A DNA stretch of 64,000 nt from WVYX01 sp039586815 (GTDB lineage: Bacteria > Gemmatimonadota > Gemmatimonadetes > Gemmatimonadales > GWC2-71-9), in NCBI GenBank assembly GCA_039586815.1, contig JBDHJR010000016.1, positions 22,405 to 86,404 on the forward strand. Direction: 5' to 3'. Numbering within the stretch: position 1 is the stretch's first letter; the number at the start of each line of letters is the position of its first letter. Both the position numbers and the translations under genes were made by a program. Of the stretch, positions 8,865 to 17,329 are shown one piece after another. The notes beneath the pieces are model-generated. The model had not been told where the DNA came from, ran no database searches, and was given only the letters and a program-made list of their open reading frames with translations.

Positions 8865-10454
8865 ATGTCGACGGCCGAAGAGACGGTGCAGGAGCCGCTG
8901 AGCGAGGAGGGGCTCCGCATCATCGCCGATGTGGCGGGATACCTCGCGGCAGGGCTGGGGTCGGAGGATGTGCTCACCAGGGTCGCCGGCGTGCTGGCGC
9001 GGGGGCTCAAGTCGGACGAGTGCCGCGTGTGGGTGCGCACCGCCGAGGGCACCGGATACCGGGCCATCGTGGGCGAAGGCATCCCGGTTCCCGACGACCT
9101 TGCCGCCGAAGAGGCGGGTGCCTGGCTCAGCGGCGACGAGCCGGTCCAACGGGAGCATGACCGCTGGAGGCTGCGGTTCCCGCTGCGCTACGAGGGAGAG
9201 CTGCTCGGCGTGCTCGAGGCGACGGTGGCCGAAGGCCCCGCAGCGGCCACGCTGAAGACCGTCGTGGGCGCCGTGGCGAACGTCCTCTCGCCCCTCATCG
9301 CCTCGTTCGAGCTGTCGGAGGATCTCGCGAGCGAGGTCGCGGCGCGCACTCGGGAGATCGAGTCGCAGCGCCGCTTCACCTCCAAGATCATCGACTCACT
9401 TCCCGTCGGTCTGTACGTCGTCGACCACGAGTACCGCATCCAGGCCTGGAACCGCAAGCGCGAGACGGGCACGCGGGGCATGGATCGCGGCGAGGTGCTG
9501 GGGCGCACGGTGTTCGAGGTGCTGCACCGCCAGCCCAGAGTGCTGCTCAAGCGGGAGTTCGACCGGGCGTTCTCGACCGGGCAGATGGAGCAGATGGAGA
9601 CGGAGTCCACCGCCTCGGGCGAGGCCCGCAACTACCGGGTGACGAAGATTCCGATGCGGCTGCACGACGAAGACGTGAGCCACGTCATCACGATCGGTGA
9701 GGACATCACCGACTGGAAGCGCGCCCAGCAACAGGTGTCTCACTCGGAGAAGCTCGCTGCAGTTGGCCAGCTCGCCGCCGGGGTGATGCACGAGATCAAC
9801 AACCCACTCGCGACCATCGGGGCGTGCGTCGAGGCGCTCACGCTGCGGGCGGAGGAGCTGTCGCAGGCCGATCGGCAGGGGCACGAGGAGTACCTACGGA
9901 TCATCGAATCGGAGCTGGCGCGCTGCAAGTCGATCGTGGACGGGCTGCTCGACTTCTCGCGGCCCAAGACGCGGGTGAAGAAGCCGGCGGACCTCAACCA
10001 GGTCGTCGAGGACGCGCTGTTCCTCGTCAAGCACCACTCCAAGTTCAAGGCAATTACGCTGGAGCGGGAGCTCGAGGCGGACCTGCCCGAGATCCAGGCC
10101 AACGCCGAGCAGCTGATCCAGGTCTTCCTTTCTCTGTTGCTGAACGCGATCGACGCGATGGAGGGCAAGGGCGTGCTCACGGTGCGCACGTCGGTCAGCC
10201 CGGAGCGCAGCGATGAAGTCGTGGTCGAGCTCACCGACACCGGCATGGGTATTCCGCGCGAGGACATCGTCAAGATCTTCGAGCCCTTCTACACCACCAA
10301 GCTGCCGGGGCAGGGGACCGGGCTGGGGCTCTCCATCTGCTACGGCATCGTGCAGGAGCACGGAGGCCGCATCCTGGTGGATTCGCAGCTGGGACAGGGG
10401 TCCGTCTTCCGGGTAGTACTCCCCATGGGACACACGGAGGGAGAGCAGGCGTGA
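8865..10454 (+). CDS. PAS-domain sensor histidine kinase with N-terminal GAF-like domain
   Basis: A 529-residue soluble kinase with no membrane segment. Residues about 10-150 look like a GAF domain (FPLRYEGELLGVLEA). Residues 165-285 are a PAS domain (IIDSLPVGLYVVDHEYRIQ, ending ITIGEDITDWKRA). The dimerisation domain carries the phospho-accepting H309 in GVMHEINNPLATIG. The ATPase domain shows LLNAIDAMEGKG, TDTGMGI and GTGLGLSICYGIV, the NtrB-like pattern. The first ATG with the right domain limits is 8865. Its last codon overlaps the GTG of the response regulator (GTGA), so the two are a coupled pair. A diffusible or redox signal inside the cell is plausible. Confidence 0.9.
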   Translation: MSTAEETVQEPLSEEGLRIIADVAGYLAAGLGSEDVLTRVAGVLARGLKSDECRVWVRTAEGTGYRAIVGEGIPVPDDLAAEEAGAWLSGDEPVQREHDRWRLRFPLRYEGELLGVLEATVAEGPAAATLKTVVGAVANVLSPLIASFELSEDLASEVAARTREIESQRRFTSKIIDSLPVGLYVVDHEYRIQAWNRKRETGTRGMDRGEVLGRTVFEVLHRQPRVLLKREFDRAFSTGQMEQMETESTASGEARNYRVTKIPMRLHDEDVSHVITIGEDITDWKRAQQQVSHSEKLAAVGQLAAGVMHEINNPLATIGACVEALTLRAEELSQADRQGHEEYLRIIESELARCKSIVDGLLDFSRPKTRVKKPADLNQVVEDALFLVKHHSKFKAITLERELEADLPEIQANAEQLIQVFLSLLLNAIDAMEGKGVLTVRTSVSPERSDEVVVELTDTGMGIPREDIVKIFEPFYTTKLPGQGTGLGLSICYGIVQEHGGRILVDSQLGQGSVFRVVLPMGHTEGEQA

Positions 10455-11122
10455 AGGTCCTCGTGGTCGAGGACGACCACACCGTCGGAAAGTTCGTCCG
10501 GCGCGGGCTCGAGGAACAGCGCTATCACGTCGATCTGGTGGATGATGGGCTCGAGGGGCTGGAGCGGGCATCGGCCTCGAGCTACGACGTGATCGTGCTG
10601 GATCTGCGGCTCCCCGGCATGTCGGGGGTGGAGGTGCTCCGCACCCTGCGCGATCGGGGGATCACGACGCCGGTGTTGGTGCTGACGGCGCAGGACGCAG
10701 TGGAGTCGAAGGTGCAGGCGCTGCGCACCGGGGCCGACGACTACGTCACCAAGCCGTTCGCCTTCGAGGAGCTGCTGGCGCGGGTCGAGGCCCTGGGGCG
10801 GCGACCCCGGGAGATTGCCCCGCCTGTGCTGACCGTGGCGGATCTGACCATCGACACCGGGAAGCACGAGGTACGGCGCGGCAAGCGCGAGATCGAACTC
10901 ACCCCCAAGGAATACACCGTGCTGGAGTACCTGGCCCGCAACGCCGGCCGGGTTATGTCCCGCACCCTGATCACCGAGTACGCCTGGGACTATCACTTCG
11001 ATCCCGGCACCAACATCGTGGACGTCGTGATCAACCGCCTGCGCAAGAAGCTGGACCACGGCTTCAAGCCCAAGCTGATCCATACGATCCGCGGCGTTGG
11101 TTACGTGCTCAAGGCGGACTAG
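10451..11122 (+). CDS. OmpR/PhoB-family response regulator
   Basis: A 223-residue transcription regulator. The receiver domain has the acidic pair D8/D9, phospho-acceptor D51 (VIVLDLRLPGMSG), a conserved Thr in VLVLTAQD and Lys in DYVTKPFAF. The winged-helix domain ends IHTIRGVGYVLKAD, the classical OmpR C-terminus. It starts with GTG 10451 inside the stop of the PAS kinase and is followed after six bases by a second, membrane-bound kinase, so either kinase or both could phosphorylate it. Confidence 0.95.
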   Translation: MKVLVVEDDHTVGKFVRRGLEEQRYHVDLVDDGLEGLERASASSYDVIVLDLRLPGMSGVEVLRTLRDRGITTPVLVLTAQDAVESKVQALRTGADDYVTKPFAFEELLARVEALGRRPREIAPPVLTVADLTIDTGKHEVRRGKREIELTPKEYTVLEYLARNAGRVMSRTLITEYAWDYHFDPGTNIVDVVINRLRKKLDHGFKPKLIHTIRGVGYVLKAD

Positions 11123-11128
11123 GAACCC

Positions 11129-12583
11129 GTGCAGACCATCCGTGAGCGCTTTGCCGTCGGCTACGCCATGGCGCTGGGCGCCACGATCGTTCTGTTCGGC
11201 GCAATCATCTACTTCGTGCAGGGCTCGCAGGTATTCGCCGAGCTGGACAGCCGCGTGCGGGTGGAGTCGGACCTGATCGCGGCCATCCTCGGGGAGTCCT
11301 ACCGCGCCCGCGACACTGTGGTGGTGCGCCACGCCCAGACCGGCAGCCTGGTGCTCACGCCCGACGTGGCGTCGCTGTTGGAGGGCGTGCCGGGCTACGT
11401 CATCGTCGTCGGGCAGGGGCGTACGCTGATCCACCTGTCGGCCGATGCCAGGGCGCTTCCCTTCGCCGCGGCCCAGGCACTGATTGACGTGGCCGTGCAA
11501 CCCGACACCACCGGGCGCTTCGGGCTGGTGAATCTCCCGGCTCCCCTCGGGCCGGTGCGTTACTTCGTGCGACCCATTTCCGAAGCCGGTCCCGAGGTCA
11601 CCGCGGTGGTGTCCGGCGCTCCCACCTCGGGGTTCGTGGTGAGCCCACCCCGGTTGCTTACCGCCATGCTCTGGACCGCGCCGTTCGTGATAGCGGCCTC
11701 GATCCTCATCGGGTACCTGCTGGTGGGCCGGACCTTGCGCCCGGTCAATCAGATCGTGGATGAGGTGGAAGCGATCACCGACGGCCGCAGCCTGCACCGC
11801 CGCCTGGCGGAGCCCAGCAGCGAGGACGAGCTCGGCCGCCTGTCCAGAACCCTGAACGCGATGCTGGCGAGGCTGGAGCGGAGCTTCCATCTGCTGCGCC
11901 GCTTCACCGCCGACGCGAGCCACGAGCTCAAGACGCCGCTCACCGTGCTGCGGTCCGGCATCGAGCGGTCAATCACTCACCCCGAAACGCCGGCCGACAT
12001 CATGGCCATGCTGGAGGAGACCCTGTTCGAGGTGAACCGCATGGCGGAGCTGGTGGACTCGCTCCTCACGCTGGCCCGGGCCGACGAAGGGCGCGCGCCA
12101 CTCCATCTCGACGAGCTGGATCTGCGCGACCTGCTGTCCGAGGTGGCCGAAACTGCGGGCATTCTGGGCGAGCAGGCGGGTGTGGAGGTGGAGGTCAAAG
12201 TGCCGTCCGAGGAGGTGCTCATGCGGGTGGACCGCGGCCGCGTGCGCCAGCTGCTCATGAACCTGCTCACCAACGCGGTCAAGTACACAGCCCCGGGCGG
12301 GAATGTGTGGATCGACGCGGCGCGCGACGACGGCCGGGTCATCATCACGGTGCGCGACGCCGGGATCGGGATCGCCCCCGGCGACCTGCCGCACATCTTC
12401 GACCGCTTCTGGCGGGCCGATCCGGCCCGCAGCCGCACCGGGACCCGGCCAGGTGTGGGGTTGGGGCTTGCCATCTGCAAGTGGGTCGCGGAGGCACACG
12501 GCGGTTCAATAGAGGCGCAGAGCCGCGCGGGGCGGGGAACGACCTTCACGGTCTCGCTGCCCGTGGGCTTAGACCAGGAGTAG
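11129..12583 (+). CDS. Membrane sensor histidine kinase (HAMP-HisKA-HATPase)
   Basis: A 484-residue kinase. Membrane helix 1 is at about 9-30 (VGYAMALGATIVLFGAIIYF), a periplasmic sensor domain runs to about 170, and helix 2 is at about 175-200. A HAMP linker follows (GRTLRPVNQIVDEVEAI), then the H-box with H265 in FTADASHELKTPLTVL. The N box is MNLLTNAVKYTAPGG, and G boxes are DAGIGIAPGDL and GVGLGLAICKWV. It starts at GTG 11129, six bases after the OmpR-type regulator, its probable partner. No signal can be inferred from the sensor domain. Confidence 0.94.
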   Translation: MQTIRERFAVGYAMALGATIVLFGAIIYFVQGSQVFAELDSRVRVESDLIAAILGESYRARDTVVVRHAQTGSLVLTPDVASLLEGVPGYVIVVGQGRTLIHLSADARALPFAAAQALIDVAVQPDTTGRFGLVNLPAPLGPVRYFVRPISEAGPEVTAVVSGAPTSGFVVSPPRLLTAMLWTAPFVIAASILIGYLLVGRTLRPVNQIVDEVEAITDGRSLHRRLAEPSSEDELGRLSRTLNAMLARLERSFHLLRRFTADASHELKTPLTVLRSGIERSITHPETPADIMAMLEETLFEVNRMAELVDSLLTLARADEGRAPLHLDELDLRDLLSEVAETAGILGEQAGVEVEVKVPSEEVLMRVDRGRVRQLLMNLLTNAVKYTAPGGNVWIDAARDDGRVIITVRDAGIGIAPGDLPHIFDRFWRADPARSRTGTRPGVGLGLAICKWVAEAHGGSIEAQSRAGRGTTFTVSLPVGLDQE

Positions 12584-12702
12584 CCCGATCACTATCGCAG
12601 GGAATCCCCTATTAATGATGGACCCAACCCCGTCGCGCTGACCCGTAATACGGCTGTTAGCGTTTTGTAATCTTCCTTGTAACGCAACGCACAGCTTGGC
12701 GG

Positions 12703-12731
12703 TAGCCAACCGTGGACCCCGCGGGTACAAT
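12703..12731 (+). promoter_or_regulatory. Candidate sigma-70 promoter of the tonB-exbB-exbD operon
   Basis: TAGCCA (12703-12708) and TACAAT (12726-12731) are separated by 17 bases, matching four and five of six consensus positions. A ribosome site GGAGGT follows about 30 bases later, just before GTG 12768. Confidence 0.45.
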
Positions 12732-12767
12732 ATGCAGCGACCGCCAACGCGTACCTGGAGGTAAGGC

Positions 12768-13487
12768 GTGTTTGACGTCCTAATCGAATCTGATCGCAGG
12801 GGACGCCGCGACTTCAAGGGCACCATCCTGGGCATGTTCTCGTCCACGGTGATCCAGACGGCACTGATCGTAGCCGCCGTCTTCGCCACCATGGGCGTAG
12901 CCGAGGAAATCACTGAGGTGGCGATCGACACGATCATGCTCACGCTGGATGAGCCCGAACCGGAAGAGGAGCCGGAAGAGGAAGAGCCGGCGCCTGTGAT
13001 CACGTCGCTCAATCCCCCGCCCAAGGGCTTCCAAGTGCTCTCCGCCCCCGTGGACATCCCCACGGAGATTCCGCCGATCAACCTCGCGGAGCGGTTCGAC
13101 CCGCGTGACTACACGGGAGTCGGCGTGGAGGGCGGTGTGTTCAGCGGTGTCGAAGGCGGGACGGGTCCCGTGGACCTGACCCAGGTCTTCGAGCAGGCGG
13201 TAGTGGACGAGGTGCCGGAGCGCATCTCCTGCCCCGTGCCCGAATACCCCCGTATGATGCAGCAGGCGAACATCGAGGGGCACGTGCTGCTCCAGTTCGT
13301 GGTGGAGACCGACGGGCATGTGCGAGCAAACACGATCGAGGCGCTGGCTTCATCGCATCGCTCGTTTGAGCGGCCCGCCCAGGAGATGATCGGGAAGTGC
13401 CTGTTCCGGCCCGGCCGGGTGCGGGCGGCTCCCGTGCGGGTGCTCGTGCAGATGCCGATCGTGTTCAGCCTCGAGGGCAGGCGCTAA
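12768..13487 (+). CDS. tonB: TonB-family energy transducer
   Basis: A 239-residue inner-membrane protein that passes proton-motive energy from ExbB/ExbD to outer-membrane receptors. It has a short cytoplasmic start, one membrane helix (about residues 25-46, SSTVIQTALIVAAVFATMGV), a short acidic linker (DEPEPEEEPEEEEPAP) and a C-terminal TonB domain (PVPEYPRMMQQANIEGHVLL, then VVETDGHV). The linker is Glu-Pro rich instead of the Lys-Pro repeats of enteric TonB and is shorter. GTG 12768 follows GGAGGT. ExbB and two ExbD proteins follow in the same direction. Confidence 0.88.
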   Translation: MFDVLIESDRRGRRDFKGTILGMFSSTVIQTALIVAAVFATMGVAEEITEVAIDTIMLTLDEPEPEEEPEEEEPAPVITSLNPPPKGFQVLSAPVDIPTEIPPINLAERFDPRDYTGVGVEGGVFSGVEGGTGPVDLTQVFEQAVVDEVPERISCPVPEYPRMMQQANIEGHVLLQFVVETDGHVRANTIEALASSHRSFERPAQEMIGKCLFRPGRVRAAPVRVLVQMPIVFSLEGRR

Positions 13488-13542
13488 GCCCGCTAGACAT
13501 AGACGACCACCGATTGAATCCGTAACGGAGGCCTACTAGACC

Positions 13543-14286
13543 ATGGAAGTCTCACTACTCGTCCTCTGGCAAGACGCCGGTTGGTTCGCCCGCGGGATCA
13601 TCATCCTGCTGGGCTTCATGTCCATCATCTCGTTGGGCGTGGGTGCGCAGAAGTGGTGGAGGTTCCGCAAGGCGCGTCGCGGCACGGCCGCGTTCGCTCC
13701 GGAGTTCGCGCGGTTCCTGCAGGAAGAGCAGCTCGACCAGGCGATCGAGCTCGCCGAGACCGCCAAGGAGTCGCACGTTGCGCGCGTGCTCGGCGAGGCG
13801 CTCGCCGAGGTGAAGCCGCTGCTGCGTGACCGGGCGACCATCACCAGTGCCGACATCAACTCGGCCGAGCGGGCAATCGAGCGGCAGATGCTGATCATCC
13901 TGTCCGAGCTGAAGCGGGGCCTGGCTATTCTGGCCACCGTCGGGTCCACCGCGCCGTTCGTAGGGCTGCTCGGCACCACGATGGGCATCGTGAACTCGTT
14001 CACGGGCATGGCCACTAGCGGCACGGGCGGTCTCGCCGCCGTGTCGGCGGGAATCGCCGAGGCGCTCATCACAACCGCGTTTGGTCTGGCCGTCGCGATT
14101 CCGGCGGTGTGGTTGTACAACTACTTCCAGACCAAGGTCGAGAACATGACCGTCGAGATGACCTACACGTCGAAGGAGCTGGTCGACTTCCTCATCAAGA
14201 GCGTCGGCAGCGAGTTCGGGCGGTCGATCTTCACCAAGGAGTTCCAGGCGCAGCAGGCCGCGTCGTCGCAGCACGTGAGTCAGTAG
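13543..14286 (+). CDS. exbB: ExbB/TolQ-type proton channel protein
   Basis: A 247-residue MotA/TolQ/ExbB family protein with three membrane segments: about 17-38 (ARGIIILLGFMSIISLGVG), about 125-150 (GLAILATVGSTAPFVGLLGT) and about 165-190 (ITTAFGLAVAIPAVWLYNY). The conserved Thr and Pro of STAPFVGLLGTTMGIV line the proton path. Together with ExbD it converts the proton gradient into TonB movement. It sits 55 bases after tonB and 37 bases before the first exbD. Confidence 0.93.
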   Translation: MEVSLLVLWQDAGWFARGIIILLGFMSIISLGVGAQKWWRFRKARRGTAAFAPEFARFLQEEQLDQAIELAETAKESHVARVLGEALAEVKPLLRDRATITSADINSAERAIERQMLIILSELKRGLAILATVGSTAPFVGLLGTTMGIVNSFTGMATSGTGGLAAVSAGIAEALITTAFGLAVAIPAVWLYNYFQTKVENMTVEMTYTSKELVDFLIKSVGSEFGRSIFTKEFQAQQAASSQHVSQ

Positions 14287-14323
14287 ACGGGCGCGGAGCC
14301 CCCAATCGAGGAGTAGCTGACTT

Positions 14324-14791
14324 ATGGGAGCGCAGGTAGGCGGGCCTGAGGAAGGCGTCAAGTCGGAACCCAACGTGGTGCCGATGATCGACATCATGCT
14401 GGTGTTGCTGATCATCTTCATGATCGTGACACCGGTGATCTCGTCCGGCTTCCAGGCCCAGATGCCGATGGGCAAGAACATCGAGGCACGTCCCGAGGAG
14501 GCTGAGGACGTGGTGCTCGGGATCGACAACCAGGGCACCTTCTACCTCGATCCAGGCACCGGTGAGATCGGCATGGTGCCGGAGGATCAGTTGGAGGACG
14601 TGCTGCGGCAGGTGTTCGAGAACCGCACCAAGGACAAGATCCTCTACTTCCGGGCGGACCAGTCGCTCGAGTTCTCGCACGTCTCCCATGCGATCGAGAC
14701 TGCTCGATCCGCTGGAGTGCGCGTGCTCGCGGCTGTAATGGATGAGAAGCGCGAGGGCCGGGGAGGCATTCTCGGCCACGTGGGGAGGTAG
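14324..14791 (+). CDS. exbD: ExbD/TolR-type protein 1
   Basis: A 155-residue biopolymer-transport protein: short cytoplasmic start, one membrane helix (about 19-42, VVPMIDIMLVLLIIFMIV) with the essential proton-carrying Asp (D23), and a periplasmic domain ending in AIETARSAGVRVLAAV. The periplasmic part has an insert of about 20 residues (EEAEDVVLGIDNQGTFYLDP region). It is followed six bases later by a second exbD, so a mixed ExbD pair around one ExbB pentamer is likely. Confidence 0.92.
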   Translation: MGAQVGGPEEGVKSEPNVVPMIDIMLVLLIIFMIVTPVISSGFQAQMPMGKNIEARPEEAEDVVLGIDNQGTFYLDPGTGEIGMVPEDQLEDVLRQVFENRTKDKILYFRADQSLEFSHVSHAIETARSAGVRVLAAVMDEKREGRGGILGHVGR

Positions 14792-14797
14792 CGAGCC

Positions 14798-15220
14798 ATG
14801 GCATTGAAACTTCCACCAGCCGGCCCGCAGCCCAACCACGAGCCCAACGTGGTGCCGATGATCGACATTCTGCTGGTGCTGTTGATCATCTTCATGATGC
14901 AGGTGCCGTTGTCGCGCAAGGCAATGGACGTGCAGGTTCCGCCCGATGTCCGCAACCGGCAATCGCAGCCGTCCGGACCCAGCAACAACATCGTGCTGGA
15001 TCTCAAGGCCGACGGCAGCTATGAGGTCAACGGAACGGTCGTGGAGTTCGCGACGCTCGATGCGGAATTCCACCGGATCTACGACAACCGGCCGGCGAAG
15101 ATCCTGTTCGTGAGATCGGCGGGCAATCGGCGCTACCAGGAGGTCGTGGAAGCGATGGACATTGCCCGTGGGGCGGGCGTGCAGGTGATCGGCTTCACGC
15201 CGCCGGAAGAGGGCGACTAG
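14798..15220 (+). CDS. exbD: ExbD/TolR-type protein 2
   Basis: A 140-residue paralogue of the preceding gene with the same helix (NVVPMIDILLVLLIIFMMQV, conserved Asp) and a shorter periplasmic domain ending MDIARGAGVQVIGF. The two proteins share the membrane part but differ in the periplasmic part, which fits a heterodimer rather than a recent duplication. It ends the tonB-exbB-exbD-exbD unit. Confidence 0.92.
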   Translation: MALKLPPAGPQPNHEPNVVPMIDILLVLLIIFMMQVPLSRKAMDVQVPPDVRNRQSQPSGPSNNIVLDLKADGSYEVNGTVVEFATLDAEFHRIYDNRPAKILFVRSAGNRRYQEVVEAMDIARGAGVQVIGFTPPEEGD

Positions 15221-15267
15221 CGGCGACGTCCGTCGTCCACAGGACGAGTAGCGGGCGCGGGGGCTGC

Positions 15268-15297
15268 ATGACGGCACCCGCGCCCGTATTGTATACT
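15268..15297 (+). promoter_or_regulatory. Candidate sigma-70 promoter of the nhaC-like gene
   Basis: ATGACG (15268-15273) and TATACT (15292-15297) are 18 bases apart; the -10 is preceded by TTG (extended -10 like). The coding start at 15364 lies 67 bases downstream. Confidence 0.45.
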
Positions 15298-15363
15298 GGG
15301 CAAGGTCGTCATTCCCATCACTCTGTAGACTGGTAGTCGAATGGCCCGACCAGCGAAGGGAGA

Positions 15364-17310
15364 GTGCACGTGCGAGCAACCCTGATCGCCGCCCTGATCA
15401 CTAGCCTCGGAGCGCCTGTTCTGCGGGCGCAGGGGGCGGAGGCCGAGTTGCCCAGCGCGATCCTCAGGGGCATTGGCTTCGCGGTGCGGGTCTCGGCCCC
15501 TCAGTCCCTCGACACGCTGCCGGTGACTCTGCGTGCTGCGGACGGGCGGGTGCTGGGTGAGGCGCTGCTCCCGCCGGTCGGCGACCTGGTGTTCCGCGAT
15601 GTGGTGGTGCAATCCCGTGCCGAGCTGCCTCTGGTGCTCTCGGTTGGCGAGGACCGGCAGGAGCTTTCGGCTCCGTTCATTCCGGCGTGGTTCAGCATCC
15701 TGCCGCCGCTGATGGCCATCGCCCTCGCACTCATCTTCCACGAGGTGGTGAGCAGTCTCTTCCTGGGGCTCTGGTTGGGGTGTGTGTTCCTGGCCGGATA
15801 CAACCCGTTCGCGGCCTTCTTCATGACCGTGGACCGCTACGTCATGCCGGCCCTCGCCGACTCAGATCATGCGGCGATCGTGGTCTTCTCCCTGCTGCTG
15901 GGTGGCATGGTGGGGGTCATGACACGGATGGGCGGGACCCAGGCCATCGTGCAGGCGGTCACCCCGCTGGCGACATCACGTCGCCGGGCACAGTTCGCCA
16001 CTTGGCTCGCCGGGCTGGCGATCTTCTTCGACGATTACGCCAACACGCTGCTGGTGGGCAACACGATGCGACCGCTCACCGACAAGCGGTTGGTGTCGCG
16101 CGAGAAGCTCGCCTACATCGTGGACTCCACGGCGGCTCCGGTGTCGGCCATCGTGTTCGTGTCCACCTGGGTGGGATACGAGATCAGCCTGATCGACGAC
16201 GGGATGCGCCTGGCGGTGGAGCAGGGCGTGGCGAGCGGCGCGGTCGCCGAGCAACTCGCTTCCACCTCGGCGTTCGGCGTCTTCCTGATGTCGATCCCGT
16301 ACCTGTTCTACCCGATCCTGGCCATCTTCGCCGTGGCGCTGTTCATCGTCTCCCGGCGTGACTTCGGTCCGATGCTGGAGGCGGAACGCCGCACGGTGTC
16401 GGGTGGTGGCGTGCACCGGCCCGGCGCTCAGCTCGCCGCCGATATGGAGGGTGAGCTGGGTACTCCGCCCGACGGCACGGTGCTGCGCTGGTGGAACGGT
16501 GTGGTGCCGGTGGCCATCGTGGTCGTCACTGTGATAGCGGGCTTGCTGTGGACCGGCACGCGCGGGCTGGAGCACGCCGGCGCAGCGGGATTCCAGGACA
16601 CGGCGCGCTACATCCTCGACAACACCGACGCCTTCTCGGCGTTGCTGTGGGGCTCGCTCCTCGGGTGCTCGGTGGCCGTCGTCCTGGCCACGTCGCAGCG
16701 GATTCTCACGCTGTCACAATCCGTCTCGGCCATGGTCGGTGGGATCAAGGCCATGATGGTGGCCATGGTCATCCTGGTGCTGGCCTGGTCGCTGGGGGAG
16801 GTCACCAGCTCGCTGTCCACGGCGTCGTTCCTGTCGAGTGTGCTGTCGGAGCGCCTGCCGCTGGCCCTGCTGCCGGTATCGGTGTTCGTGGTGTCCGCCC
16901 TCGTGGCGTTCGCAACCGGGACGTCTTGGGCCACCATGGCGATTCTCATCCCGCTGGTGGTTCCGCTATCGGTGGCGATGGGTGGAGGACTGGATGGTGG
17001 AGCCGCCACGGGTGCCTTCCTGGGCGGAATCGCGTCGGTGCTGGCGGGCGCCATCTTCGGTGACCATTGCTCGCCGATCTCGGACACGACGGTGCTGAGC
17101 TCCATGGCCTCGAGTTGCGATCACGTAGACCACGTGCGTACCCAGCTGCCATATGCCGTGCTGGTGGCGCTGGTATCGGTGGTGATGTCGGTGATCGTGG
17201 CACTCGCGTTGGGGTCTTCCGCGTGGGGCGCGACCGCCATGATCGTGCTGGGGTGCGTGGCGATCTACGGGGTCGTCAGGGTCGTGGGGAAGCGGGTAGA
17301 GACTCCATAG
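15364..17310 (+). CDS. nhaC: NhaC-family Na+/H+ antiporter with an N-terminal extracytoplasmic domain
   Basis: A 648-residue membrane protein. The C-terminal 550 residues are an NhaC antiporter: AIFFDDYANTLLVGNTMRP and AIFGDHCSPISDTTVLSS are the family's two charged signature motifs, set among about 11-12 hydrophobic helices. Unusually, the first 100 residues form a signal peptide (ending LRAQ) and a beta-rich domain (PVTLRAADGRVLGEALLPP) that should face the periplasm. The family normally begins directly with a helix. Start is GTG 15364 (or GTG 15370), with AAGGGAG upstream. It likely exchanges sodium for protons, but some NhaC relatives move organic ions. Confidence 0.88.
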   Translation: MHVRATLIAALITSLGAPVLRAQGAEAELPSAILRGIGFAVRVSAPQSLDTLPVTLRAADGRVLGEALLPPVGDLVFRDVVVQSRAELPLVLSVGEDRQELSAPFIPAWFSILPPLMAIALALIFHEVVSSLFLGLWLGCVFLAGYNPFAAFFMTVDRYVMPALADSDHAAIVVFSLLLGGMVGVMTRMGGTQAIVQAVTPLATSRRRAQFATWLAGLAIFFDDYANTLLVGNTMRPLTDKRLVSREKLAYIVDSTAAPVSAIVFVSTWVGYEISLIDDGMRLAVEQGVASGAVAEQLASTSAFGVFLMSIPYLFYPILAIFAVALFIVSRRDFGPMLEAERRTVSGGGVHRPGAQLAADMEGELGTPPDGTVLRWWNGVVPVAIVVVTVIAGLLWTGTRGLEHAGAAGFQDTARYILDNTDAFSALLWGSLLGCSVAVVLATSQRILTLSQSVSAMVGGIKAMMVAMVILVLAWSLGEVTSSLSTASFLSSVLSERLPLALLPVSVFVVSALVAFATGTSWATMAILIPLVVPLSVAMGGGLDGGAATGAFLGGIASVLAGAIFGDHCSPISDTTVLSSMASSCDHVDHVRTQLPYAVLVALVSVVMSVIVALALGSSAWGATAMIVLGCVAIYGVVRVVGKRVETP

Positions 17311-17329
17311 CCATCGCGAGGCCGGGGTC

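Noticed and set aside
10340..11923. 527-residue minus-strand open frame opposite the two-component genes
   Set aside because: The protein lacks any domain and the plus strand encodes complete regulator and kinase domains.
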